The notes under the pieces: model-generated | Told to the model about the DNA's origin: nothing | Database searches by the model: none | What the model saw: only the letters and a program-made list of their open reading frames with translations | In this document: positions 42,054-51,977 of the stretch, in pieces | Numbering within the stretch: the first letter of the stretch is position 1 | Layout: each line of letters opens with the position of its first letter | NCBI GenBank assembly: GCA_963739005.1 | Contig: CAVTYQ010000008.1 | Span: forward strand, 62,001-126,000 | From: DASWJZ01 sp963739005 | GTDB taxonomy: Bacteria; Pseudomonadota; Alphaproteobacteria; Rhizobiales; Afifellaceae | DNA: 64,000 nt | Direction: 5' to 3' | Position numbers and translations under genes: made by a program

Positions 42054-44334
42054 TCACCCGCTGATGTTGTAGGCGGCGAGGGCGGCCATGTTGACGATGT
42101 CGGAATCGCGCGCCGAGATCGGCAGGATCTGCACCGGATATTCGAAGCCGACGAGAAGCGGCCCGAGCACGGTCGAGCCGCCAAGCTCCTGCAGCATGTT
42201 GGTGGAGATCGCGGCGGAATGCCTGGCCGGCATGACGAGCACGTTGGCGGGGCCCGAGAGGCGGCAGAACGGATAGGCCGCCATCACGTTCGGATTGAGG
42301 GCGACGTCGGCGCCCATCTCGCCGTCATACTCGAAGTCGACCTTGCGCTCGTCGAGGATGCGCACCGCCGCCTTCACCTTCTCGGCACGCTCGCCGGCGG
42401 GATTGCCGAAGGTCGAGTAGGCGAGCATCGCCACGCGCGGGTCGAAACCGAGACGCCGGGCGACGCCCGCCGCCTCGATCGCGATGTCGGCGAGCTCCTC
42501 GGAATTCGGCATGTCGTGCACGGCGGTGTCGGCGATCACGACCGTGCGGCCGCGGCAGAGCGCGATCGACACGCCGATCACGCGATGCCCGGGCTTCGGA
42601 TCGATGCAACGTCTCAGATCCTGCATCACCGACGCGTAGTTGCGCGTGATCCCGGTCACCAGTCCGTCGGCGTCGCCGAGCGCCACCATCGCCGCGGCGA
42701 AGTGGTTGCGGTCGTTGTTGATGAGCCGCAGGCAGTCGCGGAAGAGATAGCCCTCCCGTTGCAGCCGGGCGTAAAGGTAGTCGGCGTAGGCCTCGCGCCG
42801 CTTCGACAGCCGCGCGTTGATGATCTCGATATCGCCCTTGAGCTCGATCCCGGCCTCCTTGGCATTCGATGCGACCAGGTCCTCGCGACCGACCAGGATG
42901 GCCTTGCCGAAATGCTGGTGCGCGAAGCTGACGGCGGCGCGGATGACCGGCTCCTCCTCACCCTCGGCGAAGACGATGCGCCGCGGATTCTGGCGAACGC
43001 GCGCGGTCACCTGCTGCAACGTCCCCGCGATCGGATCGCGGCGCGCCGAAAGCTGCAGGCGATAGGCCTCCATGTCGGTGAGCGGCCGCCGCGCGACGCC
43101 CGAATTCGACCGCCGCCTTGGCGACGGCCGGTGGGATCGCCGAGATCAGCCGCGGGTCGAACGGCACCGGGATGATGTAGCGCGAGCCGAAGCGCGGGCG
43201 ATTGCCCTGGTAGGCGGCGACCACCTCGTCGGGCACATCCTCGCGGGCGAGCGCGGCAAGCGCCTCCGCCGCTGCGAGCTTCATCGCCTCGTTGATGGTG
43301 GTGGCGCGCACGTCGAGCGCGCCGCGGAAGATGTAGGGAAAGCCCAGAACGTTGTTCACCTGGTTCGGGTAGTCGGACCGGCCGGTCGCGACGATCGCGT
43401 CGCTGCGCACTTCCGCGACCTCCTCCGGCGTGATCTCCGGATCCGGATTGGCCATGGCGAAGATGATCGGATTCTTCGCCATCGAGCCGATCATGGCACG
43501 CGAATAGGCGCCCTTCACCGAAAGCCCGAAGGCGATGTCGGCGCCGCGCATGGCGTCCTCGAGCGAGCGCAGCTTGGTCTCGACCGCGTGCGCCGACTTC
43601 CACTGGTTCATGCCTTCGGTGCGACCTTTGTAGACCACGCCCTTGGTGTCGCAGATGATGACGTTGTCGTGCGCCATGCCGTAGGCCTTGGCGAGCTCCA
43701 CGCAGGCGATCGCCGCCGCGCCGGCGCCGTTGCAGACGAGCTTGGCGGTACGGATGTCGCGGCCGGTCAGCTGCAGCGCGTTGATCAGCCCGGCGAGCGA
43801 GATGATGGCGGTGCCGTGCTGATCGTCATGGAAGACCGGGATGTCCATGAGCTCGCGCAGCCGGCTCTCGATCACGAAGCAGTCGGGCGCGCGGATATCT
43901 TCAAGATTGATGCCGCCGAAAGAGGGGCCGAGGAAACGCACCGCGCCGACGAACTCGTCGACGTCTTCGGTGTCGACCTCAAGGTCGATCGCATCGATGT
44001 CGGCAAAGCGCTTGAAGAGCACCGCCTTGCCTTCCATGACGGGTTTCGACGCAAGCGCGCCGAGATTGCCGAGCCCGAGAATGGCGGTGCCGTTCGAGAT
44101 GACGGCGACCAGATTGCCACGCGTCGTGTAGTCGAAGGCGGCGTTCGGGTCTTCCGCGATGCGCTTCACCGGAACGGCGACGCCGGGGGAATAGGCCAGC
44201 GACAGGTCGCGCTGCGTCGCCATCGGCTTGGTGGGAATGATCTCGATCTTCCCCGGCCGCCCCTGCGTGTGAAAATTCAGCGCTTCCTGGTCGGTCACCG
44301 AAACGATGCCCTTCCAGCCCTTATTCTCCGACAT
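42054..44334 (-). pseudogene. maeB: NADP-dependent malic enzyme with phosphotransacetylase-like domain, frameshifted
   Basis: The malic enzyme part (44334 to about 43106) starts MSENKGWKG and has SLAYSPGVAVPVKRI, DDQHGTAIISLAGLINAL and VCNGAGAAAIAC. The phosphotransacetylase-like part (about 43103 to 42054) has RIVFAEGEEEPVIRAA and NVLVMPARHSAAISTNMLQELG. They are in different frames. Dropping one T in the GAATTC at 43102-43107 gives VESGVARRPLTDMEAYR, exactly the family's linker, and a 759-residue protein of normal length. Role if intact: malate to pyruvate, CO2 and NADPH. The defect may be a true mutation or a sequencing error. Confidence 0.85.
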
Positions 44335-44446
44335 ACCGGCATTTCCTCCCGTTCGCGCTTGACCTTACAGGCGCTTTCGCCGCCGCCACAAGACGTTGTG
44401 GCGCAGCCACTGGCCGGCGAACGACAGAGGCTCTATTTGATGCGGC

Positions 44447-45214
44447 ATGCGTGCGGAAGTCCCCGCCATCGCCGTCAGCGGCCTCGTCAAGACCTATCGC
44501 GACGTCAAGGCCGTCGACGGCATCGATTTTTCCGTGCCGCGCGGGGCGATCGTCGGCCTTCTCGGCGGAAACGGCGCCGGCAAGACCACAACCATCGCCA
44601 TGATCATGGGCCTGGTGCTGCCGACGGCCGGCGTCGCCAAGGTGCTCGGCGTCGATATGGCGCATCAGCGCCACAAGGTGCTGCACCGGATCAATTTCGA
44701 AAGCCCCTACGTCGAGATGCCGAAGCGGCTCACCGTCAGGCAGAACCTCAAGGTATTCGGGACGCTCTACGGGGTCGACAATCTCGCCCAACGCATCGAC
44801 ACGCTCGCCACCGAGCTCGACCTGACGGGCCTGCTCGAGCGTCCTTGCGGCGAGCTCTCCTCCGGACAGAAGACGCGGGTGGCGCTGGCGAAGTCGCTTG
44901 TGAATGCCCCCGACGTGCTGCTCCTCGACGAGCCGACGGCCTCGCTCGACCCCGACACGGCCGACTGGGTGCGCTCGCATCTTGAGCGCTACCGGCGCGA
45001 ACACAACGCCGCCATGCTGCTCGCCTCGCACAACATGCCGGAGGTGGAGCGGCTCTGCGACGACGTACTGATGATGAAGGCGGGAAAGATCGTCGACCGC
45101 GGCGGGCCCGCCGACCTGATCGCGCGCTATGGCCGCGAGACCATGGAAGAGGTGTTCCTCGACGTCGCCCGCAACCGCAGGCGCGAGGAGAAGGGCCGCG
45201 AGGTGACCGAATGA
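44447..45214 (+). CDS. ABC transporter ATP-binding protein (ABC-2 type)
   Basis: A 255-residue ATPase. The Walker A motif is GGNGAGKTTT, the signature reads ELSSGQKTRVALAKSL and Walker B is VLLLDEPTASLDPDTADW; the switch histidine is in LASHNMPE. It pairs with the permease overlapping by 4 bp. The substrate is unknown; the pair resembles ABC-2 exporters. Confidence 0.92.
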   Translation: MRAEVPAIAVSGLVKTYRDVKAVDGIDFSVPRGAIVGLLGGNGAGKTTTIAMIMGLVLPTAGVAKVLGVDMAHQRHKVLHRINFESPYVEMPKRLTVRQNLKVFGTLYGVDNLAQRIDTLATELDLTGLLERPCGELSSGQKTRVALAKSLVNAPDVLLLDEPTASLDPDTADWVRSHLERYRREHNAAMLLASHNMPEVERLCDDVLMMKAGKIVDRGGPADLIARYGRETMEEVFLDVARNRRREEKGREVTE

Positions 45215-46035
45215 GCGCCGCCGCGCGTTCGGGCTACCATGCCGTATCGTTTCGCCGCATCGGCGCGATGGTGCTCAGATACTGGTACCTGCTGCGCTCG
45301 TCGTGGCCGCGCATCGTCGACCTGATCTACTGGCCCGCCGTGCAGATGCTGATGTGGGGCTTCCTGCAGCTCTATCTCGTCAACCGGACGAGCATGGCGG
45401 CGCAGGCCGGCGGCGCCTTCATCGGGGCGGTGCTGCTCTGGGACATCCTCTTTCGCGGGCAGATCGGCTTCTCCATCTCGTTCCTCGAAGAGATGTGGTC
45501 GCGCAATCTCGGCAACCTGATGATGACGCCGCTCCGCCCCTTCGAGCTGATCGCGGCGCTGATGGTGATGAGCGTGGTGCGGGTGCTGATCGGGCTGGTG
45601 CCGGTCACCGTCCTCGCGATGATCTTTTTCGGCTTCAACTTCTGGGCGCTCGGGCTCGCCGTGCCGCTCTTCTTCGGCAACCTGATCCTGACGAGCTGGT
45701 CGATCGGGCTCATCGCCTCCGGCATGGTGCTGCGAAAAGGACTCGGCGCGGAGGGGCTCGCCTGGTCGATGACCTTCATCCTCCTGCCGCTCTGCTGCGT
45801 CTACTACCCGGTCGCCATCCTGCCGGGATGGCTGCAGTGGATCGCGCTCGCGCTTCCACCCACGCATGTCTTCGAGGGGCTGAGAGCGCTGGTGATCGAA
45901 CACCGCTTCGACGCCGGCGAGACGCTGACCGCGCTTCTCCTCAATATCGTCTATCTGAGCGCCGCTTCCGTGGCTTTCGGGGTGCTTCTGCGCTCCGCGC
46001 GGGTCAACGGCGCGCTCATGCAGACCGGCGAATAG
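45211..46035 (+). CDS. ABC-2 type transporter permease
   Basis: A 274-residue integral membrane protein with about six hydrophobic segments and a conserved SFLEEMWSRNLGNLMMTPLRPFELIAALMVMS region, as in ABC-2 exporters. It forms a transporter with the ATPase encoded just upstream. Polysaccharide, lipid or drug export are all possible; nothing here decides between them. Confidence 0.9.
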   Translation: MSAAARSGYHAVSFRRIGAMVLRYWYLLRSSWPRIVDLIYWPAVQMLMWGFLQLYLVNRTSMAAQAGGAFIGAVLLWDILFRGQIGFSISFLEEMWSRNLGNLMMTPLRPFELIAALMVMSVVRVLIGLVPVTVLAMIFFGFNFWALGLAVPLFFGNLILTSWSIGLIASGMVLRKGLGAEGLAWSMTFILLPLCCVYYPVAILPGWLQWIALALPPTHVFEGLRALVIEHRFDAGETLTALLLNIVYLSAASVAFGVLLRSARVNGALMQTGE

Positions 46036-46176
46036 CGCCTCCCGCGCCCGCACGGTTAACATTTCCTAACGAAATCGGCGCAATCATCGGAATCCGGGGT
46101 TGTCACCGAGGTTTCAGGCGCTAGATTTGCAGTGCGGAATCTTTGCCGCAACGCACAAACGGGGCGAAAGGCTGGT

Positions 46177-47751
46177 TTGCCCTTGTCGTTCTATCAGTTC
46201 TACGAGCTGAACCATGCTGCGATGGCGCCCTGGCGCGCCGTCGCCGACGCGGCGCGACTGACGTTCCAAAACCCGCTCAACCCCTTCGCCGACACGCCGT
46301 TCGGGCGCTCGATCGCCGCGGCGGCGGAGCTCTTCGAGCGCACGACGCGGCGCTACGGCAAGCCGGATTTCGGGCTGAAAGAGACCGAGATCGACGGCCG
46401 GAAAATCGCAGTCCACGAGGAGACCGTCTGGCAGAAGCCGTTTTGCTCGCTCCAGTATTTCCGCCGCGACCTGCCGAAGGCCGCCGACGACCCGAAGCTC
46501 CTGATCGTCGCGCCGCTCTCCGGCCATTACGCGACGCTTCTGCGCGGCACGGTCGAGGCGATGCTGCCGGAGCACGAGGTCTTCATCACCGACTGGGCCG
46601 ACGCGCGCATGGTGCCGGTCTCCGAGGGCACCTTCGACCTCGACGACTACATCGACTATCTGATCGAGATCTATCACCACCTCGGTCCGAACACGCATGT
46701 GATGGCGGTCTGCCAGCCCTCCGTGCCGGTGCTCGCGAGCGTCGCCCTGCTCTCGGAGGACGGCGACCCCGATCTGCCGTGCACGATGACGCTGATGGGC
46801 GGCCCGATCGACACGCGGCTGGCGCCGACCGCGGTCAACCAGCTCGCCGAGGCGCGTGGAACCCAATGGTTCCGCAACCACACCATCATGACGGTGCCGT
46901 TTCCGCATCCCGGCTTCATGCGCAAGGTCTATCCGGGCTTCCTGCAGCTCTCCGGCTTCATGAGCATGAATTTCGACCGCCACGTCACCGCGCACCAGGA
47001 GTTCTATCAGCACCTCGTCGACGGCGACGGCAACTCGGCGGACAAGCACCGCGAGTTCTATGACGAGTATCTGGCGGTTATGGATTTGACCGCCGAGTTC
47101 TACCTGCAGACGGTGGAGACGGTCTTCGTGAAGCACCTTCTGCCGAACGGGCTGATGACGCATCGCGAACGGCCGGTCAGGACCGAGGCGATCCGCCATA
47201 CCGCGCTCCAGACGGTGGAGGGCGAACGCGACGACATTTCCGGCGTCGGCCAGACCAAGGCGGCGCACGCGCTCTGCACCAACCTCTCCTACGAGAAGAA
47301 ACAGCACTATCTGGCGAAGGGCGTCGGCCATTACGGCGTCTTCAACGGCTCGCGCTATCGCTCCGACATCCAGCCGCGCATCCGCGACTTCATCCGCAAG
47401 CACCATGCGGGCTCGAACGGGAGCCTCGCGCGGGCGGCAAAGCCGATCAACGGCAAGAGCCGGCACTCGTCCTCGTTCGAGACGCGCTTCGCCGACGCCT
47501 TCGGCTTCACGGCGCTCTCCAGCAAGAGCCTGCCGGCCGTGACCAAGGCAATGGCGAACGAGCTGACGGAGATCGCCGGCGTCGGCCCGAAGATGGCGGC
47601 GGAGCTCAACAAACAGGGCATCTTCGACGTCGGTCAGCTCGCCGAGATGGCGGAAGACGCGATGCAGGCGCTCGACGTGAAGATGAACGGCCGCCCAAGC
47701 CGCGAAGACTGGTTTGGCCAGGCGAAGAAGCTGGCGGAATCCGACAGCTAG
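46177..47751 (+). CDS. phaZ: Intracellular polyhydroxybutyrate depolymerase with C-terminal HhH-like domain
   Basis: About 524 residues. The depolymerase domain (residues about 1-405) starts PLSFYQFYELNHAAMAPWRA and contains IVAPLSGHYATLLRGTVEAM and GGPIDTRLAPTAVN, as in rhizobial PhaZ, which mobilises stored PHB. After a Ser/Lys-rich linker a helix-hairpin-helix-like domain follows (LTEIAGVGPKMAAELNKQGI, DVGQLAEMAEDAMQALDV). Usual enzymes are about 410-420 residues, so this tail is extra. The start is a TTG with GAAAGG five bases upstream; a GTG at 46132 is an alternative. Confidence 0.85.
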   Translation: MPLSFYQFYELNHAAMAPWRAVADAARLTFQNPLNPFADTPFGRSIAAAAELFERTTRRYGKPDFGLKETEIDGRKIAVHEETVWQKPFCSLQYFRRDLPKAADDPKLLIVAPLSGHYATLLRGTVEAMLPEHEVFITDWADARMVPVSEGTFDLDDYIDYLIEIYHHLGPNTHVMAVCQPSVPVLASVALLSEDGDPDLPCTMTLMGGPIDTRLAPTAVNQLAEARGTQWFRNHTIMTVPFPHPGFMRKVYPGFLQLSGFMSMNFDRHVTAHQEFYQHLVDGDGNSADKHREFYDEYLAVMDLTAEFYLQTVETVFVKHLLPNGLMTHRERPVRTEAIRHTALQTVEGERDDISGVGQTKAAHALCTNLSYEKKQHYLAKGVGHYGVFNGSRYRSDIQPRIRDFIRKHHAGSNGSLARAAKPINGKSRHSSSFETRFADAFGFTALSSKSLPAVTKAMANELTEIAGVGPKMAAELNKQGIFDVGQLAEMAEDAMQALDVKMNGRPSREDWFGQAKKLAESDS

Positions 47752-47764
47752 CTTAAGGCCCCCG

Positions 47765-50059
47765 TTACACGCCTTCGCCGAGCGAGCGCAAGGGGTCGGG
47801 CTCGGCGGCCGCTTTCGGCGCGCCATTCGACGCGGAGCCGGTCGGTGTGGGACTTAGAAGCGCCGCCGACTGGTTGTGCAGCATGGCGGCGACGGCTTCC
47901 GAGCCGACCGGCTTGCTGAAATGATAGCCCTGGATCTCGTCGCACTCGCTTTCCTGCAGGAACGCCAGTTGCTCGTCGGTTTCCACGCCTTCGGCGATGA
48001 CTTTCATGTTCAGCTTCTGGCCAAGCGAGATGACGGCGCGGGCAATCTTCCGGTCGTTCACGTCACCGGAGAGATTGCGCACGAAGGACTGATCGATCTT
48101 CAACCGCGCGACCGGGAAGCTTTTCAAGGCACTCAGGCTCGAATAGCCGGTGCCGAAATCGTCGATCGAAAAATGCACGCCGAGCGCTCCCAGCTCGCGC
48201 ATCGCGGCGATCGCCCCGGGAACGTCCTGCATCAGCATGCTTTCGGTCAGTTCCAGCTCCAGATACTTGGGGCCGAGCCCGGTCTCCCGCAGCGTGTCGG
48301 CGACCCGCTTCGCCCAGCTCTTCTCCCGGAATTGGCGTGCCGACACGTTCACGCACACCGAGATCGGGGCGATGCCGGCATCCTGCCATGCCTTGTTTTG
48401 CCGGCAGGCCTCGCGCAGCACCCAGTCGCCAAGCGGGACGATCAGCCCGCTTTCCTCCGCCAACGGTATGAACTTCGACGGCAGGATCACGCCGAGCTTG
48501 GGATGACGCCAGCGCACCAGCGCTTCCACCGCGAAGATGCCGCCGGTGCGGAGGTCGACCTGCGGCTGATAGACGAGCTCGAACTCGTCGTTGGCGATGG
48601 CCTCGCGCAGTCCCTCCTGCAGGAGCCGCCGCTCGTACGCCGCCTCGTCCATCTCGGTGGTGTAGAATTGGCAATTGTCGCGGCCGCTTTCCTTCGCCTT
48701 GTACATGGCGACATCGGCGTTCATGAGCAGCGTTTCGGGATTCGCTCCATCGCCGGGGAAAGCCGCAACGCCAATGCTGCAGGTCACGTGGAACTGTTGT
48801 CCCTCAATCGGGATCGGCACTGCGATTGCCGCACGAATCTTGTCGAGAATGGCTGAGGTGACGGCGGGGCCGTCCGTCTGGTCGATCAGCAGGACGACGA
48901 ATTCGTCGCCGCCGAGACGCGCCACCGTGTCGGTCGCACGCACGCACCTGATCATGCGCTCCGCCACGACCTTCAGGAGCGTGTCGCCGGCATTGTGCCC
49001 AAGACTGTCGTTCACGAGCTTGAAGTTATCGAGATCGATGAAGATCACGGTCGCCCGGGCGCTGCTGCGCTGCGCCTGCAGGAGGGCTTGCGTCAGCCGG
49101 TCCATGAGCAGGTAGCGGTTCGGGAGCCCGGTCAGCACATCGTGGAGGGCCATGAAGTGGATCTGGTCCTCGGCGCGCTTGCGCTCCGAAACGTTGCGGC
49201 TGATGCCGACGATGCCGATGACCTCATTCTTGTCGTTACGCAGAGGCACTTTGGACGTCGACAGCCACTGCTTGTTGCCCGAGGGGTCGACCACGTATTC
49301 CTCAATGTCGATCAGGGCTTCCCCGGAGCTGATCACCTTCTGCTCATCGGCGAAGAACTTCGCGGCGAGCTCGTGCCGGTGAAGCTCGAAATCGGTCTTG
49401 CCCATCAGATCGTCCGGCTCAAGACCGAGGTCGGCCGCGACGGCGCGGTTGACGACGACGAAGCGACTGCCCGTGTCCTTGACGAAGAGGTAGTCCGGCA
49501 CCTGGTCGATCATCGCGCGGAACAAGGCGCGTTCGGCCTTCAGGTCCTGTTCGGCGCGCTTGCGCTCGGTGATGTTGCGGGCGACGCCCACCAGTCCGAC
49601 GATCTGGCCGCGATCGTCTCGCATCGGGATCTTCGTGGTGAGCATCCACTTCGGGGCGCCGGAGGGATCGGTCCTCCGTTCCTCCATGTCGACCATCGGC
49701 TCTCCGGTGGCGATGATCCGCTGCTCGATGTCGAAGAAACCCTGCGCCACGGCAGACGGGAAGAGATCGAAGTCGGTCTTGCCGATCAGCTCTTCGGACC
49801 GTTCAAGGCCGTTATCCCGCGCGACGGCGTCGTTGGCGGCAATGAAACGCCCCTCGGCGTCCTTGGCGTAGACCAGCTCCGGCAATTCATTGATGATCGA
49901 GGCGAGCAGGGTGCGCTCTGTTTCCGAACGTGGCAGCGGCTCGAGCCGCTCCGCGACCTTCGCCTGCACCTGTGCGTTGGCGGAGAGGAGCCGACCCAGC
50001 TGAGACTCGGTGATGTCGGGCGGATCGCCGTCGCGCTTCTCCAGCCGAGCCTTGGCCAT
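47765..50059 (-). CDS. PAS-PAS-GGDEF-EAL cyclic-di-GMP protein
   Basis: A 764-residue soluble signalling protein. Two PAS domains (about residues 50-170 and 180-300, with closely similar ends at NITERKRAE and NVSERKRAE) are followed by GGDEF (RLGGDEFVVL) and EAL (AVEALVRWRHP, DDFGTGYSSL) domains, both with intact motifs. It has no membrane segment. The duplicated PAS domains probably bind a ligand or redox cofactor. Convergent with phaZ with a 13-bp gap. Confidence 0.93.
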   Translation of the reverse strand: MAKARLEKRDGDPPDITESQLGRLLSANAQVQAKVAERLEPLPRSETERTLLASIINELPELVYAKDAEGRFIAANDAVARDNGLERSEELIGKTDFDLFPSAVAQGFFDIEQRIIATGEPMVDMEERRTDPSGAPKWMLTTKIPMRDDRGQIVGLVGVARNITERKRAEQDLKAERALFRAMIDQVPDYLFVKDTGSRFVVVNRAVAADLGLEPDDLMGKTDFELHRHELAAKFFADEQKVISSGEALIDIEEYVVDPSGNKQWLSTSKVPLRNDKNEVIGIVGISRNVSERKRAEDQIHFMALHDVLTGLPNRYLLMDRLTQALLQAQRSSARATVIFIDLDNFKLVNDSLGHNAGDTLLKVVAERMIRCVRATDTVARLGGDEFVVLLIDQTDGPAVTSAILDKIRAAIAVPIPIEGQQFHVTCSIGVAAFPGDGANPETLLMNADVAMYKAKESGRDNCQFYTTEMDEAAYERRLLQEGLREAIANDEFELVYQPQVDLRTGGIFAVEALVRWRHPKLGVILPSKFIPLAEESGLIVPLGDWVLREACRQNKAWQDAGIAPISVCVNVSARQFREKSWAKRVADTLRETGLGPKYLELELTESMLMQDVPGAIAAMRELGALGVHFSIDDFGTGYSSLSALKSFPVARLKIDQSFVRNLSGDVNDRKIARAVISLGQKLNMKVIAEGVETDEQLAFLQESECDEIQGYHFSKPVGSEAVAAMLHNQSAALLSPTPTGSASNGAPKAAAEPDPLRSLGEGV

Positions 50060-50236
50060 TCGTCCGTCCCTTCGACAGCGATCCCTTCAAGCGCCCCGGC
50101 GGGTCGCGCCGAGCGAGCGGCGGGACGCTGTCACAATCTGGCGATGGAACGTTTCTCCCCGATTAACGAAGTCTTTCCGATTCATGAAGTCTTCGGTGGC
50201 AAGCCCCAAAATGGCGCCGCGTGACCGACCGTCCAC

Positions 50237-50270
50237 ACCGGCCGGCTGTGCAACAACCCATCCGGCCGGT
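50237..50270. other. Stem-loop downstream of hdeD-like gene
   Basis: ACCGGCCGG and CCGGCCGGT form a strong stem with a 16-nt loop, just past the HdeD-like stop. There is no T-run on either strand, so a terminator role is only possible, not shown. The remainder of the 235-bp gap (50060-50294) shows nothing further. Confidence 0.35.
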
Positions 50271-50294
50271 TTGAAAACGTCGCGGCTGTGCGTA

Positions 50295-50870
50295 TCAGCC
50301 CGCCATCTGGCGCAGCTTGTAGCCGAGGATCATGAGGGCGACGCCAAAGACCATGGCGTATGCGCCGAGCCACCAGGTGAGCACGACGGCGCCGGCGAGC
50401 GGCGCCCAGATCAGAAGCCCACCGTAGACGAGCGACGCGATGCCGCCGAGCACCAGCCACCAGCGTCCATGGTCGGCATCAAGGCGGAAGGCGGCCGCGA
50501 GCTCCAGCGCGCCGGTGACGATCGCCCACCCGGCGACGATGCCGACGAAGACGAGCAAGGTCAGGGCCGGCATCAGCACCGCCACCGCCCCCGCGGCGAT
50601 GGAGACGATCCCCTCGAACAGAAACCACCCCCAGCGCATATGCGCGGCGGCGGCCCGGACGCTTGAGACGATGGCAAAGCCGCCGTCGACGATCGCATAG
50701 AAGGCGAAGACGTAGACCAGCGACAGCATCGTCACGCCGGAATAGAAGAAGGCGACAAGGCCGAAGATGATGGCGAGGACGCCGCGAAGTTCGACGGCCC
50801 ACCAGTTGCGCGCCAAGTCTGCGCCGATAGGGCCGCCACGGCCGACGTCCGAATATGTTGCACTCGTCAT
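50295..50870 (-). CDS. HdeD family membrane protein
   Basis: A 191-residue protein with six predicted membrane helices in three similar pairs, as in HdeD (DUF308): AVELRGVLAIIFGLVAFFYSG, WFLFEGIVSIAAGAVAV, LGGIASLVYGGLLIW. HdeD is associated with acid resistance in enterobacteria; the role here is unknown. GGAG is six bases ahead of the chosen ATG. It is the last of four same-strand, stress-type genes. Confidence 0.88.
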   Translation of the reverse strand: MTSATYSDVGRGGPIGADLARNWWAVELRGVLAIIFGLVAFFYSGVTMLSLVYVFAFYAIVDGGFAIVSSVRAAAAHMRWGWFLFEGIVSIAAGAVAVLMPALTLLVFVGIVAGWAIVTGALELAAAFRLDADHGRWWLVLGGIASLVYGGLLIWAPLAGAVVLTWWLGAYAMVFGVALMILGYKLRQMAG

Positions 50871-50992
50871 TGTGATCTCCATTCGTTTGGGTTGGTGGCC
50901 GGGTTCGCCGTCGGCGCCGCACCGGATCATGATGAGGACCGGGGAGTCGCCGCCGAGCTTGTCCGGGCGGATTCGTGGTCGAGATGGCGCGA

Positions 50993-51016
50993 GGCGCGCG
51001 TCTTGGAACGCGCGCC
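50993..51016. other. GC-rich hairpin between stress genes
   Basis: GGCGCGCGT-cttgga-ACGCGCGCC, a perfect 9-bp stem, lies 11 bp past the stop of the DUF1269 gene and upstream of the HdeD-like gene. It has no T-run; it could stabilise the upstream mRNA or reduce read-through into hdeD. Confidence 0.35.
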
Positions 51017-51027
51017 CCGCCTCTCGG

Positions 51028-51483
51028 TCAGTTCATATCCTGGCGGTAGACGCGACCGCCGCCGAGGGCGACGATGTCGTCGACGGCGCGCGTGCTGCGC
51101 TCGTCCGCTTCGACGATCACAGAGGTCGTTCCCGGACGCATGTCCTGCGTGACGGAATCGACGAAGTCTTCGTCGAGGCTGGCGACGATAGCGTCGCCGC
51201 CGAGGCCGGTGGTCGCCCCGAGGGCTGCCCCGAGCGCCGCGCCGGGTGCGCCGCCGATCAATCCGATCAGAGCGCCGGCCGTCGTGCCGACGACGGTGCC
51301 GATCAGCGGGCGGCCCTTGTCTTCGAGCAGCGAGACGTTGCCGAGGTCGTCTTTCGAGACCATGACGCCGGCCTTGAGCTTGAAGTCGGCGATTCCGGTG
51401 TCCTTGAGGGCCTTGATCGCACTTGCGGCGTCATAGGCGGCGTTCGAGCTATCGAACGTGGCGACGATCAAACGGTCAGACAT
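51028..51483 (-). CDS. DUF1269 domain protein
   Basis: A 151-residue protein. An N-terminal alpha-beta part (RLIVATFDSSNAAYDAASAIKAL) is followed by a glycine- and alanine-rich segment (VVGTTAGALIGLIGGAPGAALGAALGA) that may insert in a membrane, and a beta C-terminus. It matches DUF1269, a family of unknown function that often appears near stress genes. AAGGAG precedes the ATG. Confidence 0.85.
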   Translation of the reverse strand: MSDRLIVATFDSSNAAYDAASAIKALKDTGIADFKLKAGVMVSKDDLGNVSLLEDKGRPLIGTVVGTTAGALIGLIGGAPGAALGAALGATTGLGGDAIVASLDEDFVDSVTQDMRPGTTSVIVEADERSTRAVDDIVALGGGRVYRQDMN

Positions 51484-51535
51484 GGGAGTGCTCCTTAATT
51501 TGGAAGTGGGTGTGGGGTTCGCTTGTCGGTGGGTG

Positions 51536-51928
51536 TCAGTTCTTGGCGTATTCGAAGGCCGGCATGGCCTCGAGAACGTCCTTGGTCGCCCCGGCGAGGA
51601 CGAGCTTGTGGTCCTCCTCCTTGAACATGCCGACGGGGACGGCGACGTCGTGCCTGCCGACGTTGAGGAAGCCGCCGACGCCGATGATGGCGTAGGAGAG
51701 CGACTTCTCGGGCGAGATGATCAGGTCGTCGACGCTGCCGATCTTCTCGGCCTTGTCGTTGTAGACGGACTGACCGAGCACCTGACGCTTGGCGCTCCAG
51801 CCGTGGGCGACCTGGCGCAGCTCGATCATCGTTATGCCGAGGAGGCTGCTGCCCGCGACCTCGGCAGACGAGATCGTCGGGACAGCGATGGCGATGCTCG
51901 CAAGCATCAGAACAAGAGTTCGCTTCAT
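51536..51928 (-). CDS. Exported PRC-barrel domain protein
   Basis: A 130-residue protein with a signal peptide (MKRTLVLMLASIAIAVPTISSAEV) and a PRC-barrel (LGQSVYNDKAEKIGSVDDLII, then LSYAIIGVGGFLNVGRHDVAVP). The role of exported PRC-barrel proteins is not well defined. It lies 52 bp upstream of the DUF1269 gene on the same strand. Confidence 0.88.
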   Translation of the reverse strand: MKRTLVLMLASIAIAVPTISSAEVAGSSLLGITMIELRQVAHGWSAKRQVLGQSVYNDKAEKIGSVDDLIISPEKSLSYAIIGVGGFLNVGRHDVAVPVGMFKEEDHKLVLAGATKDVLEAMPAFEYAKN

Positions 51929-51977
51929 TGGATTGCTCCGCTTTTCCTGAGATTTGGCTTTTCCTGGGGGTTGGGCT

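Noticed and set aside
46055..46072. CtrA site upstream of phaZ (TTAACATTTCCTAAC)
   Set aside because: The second half-site does not fit TTAA-N7-TTAA (it reads TAAC), so at best it is a half-site; the same holds for TTAACC near 28827.
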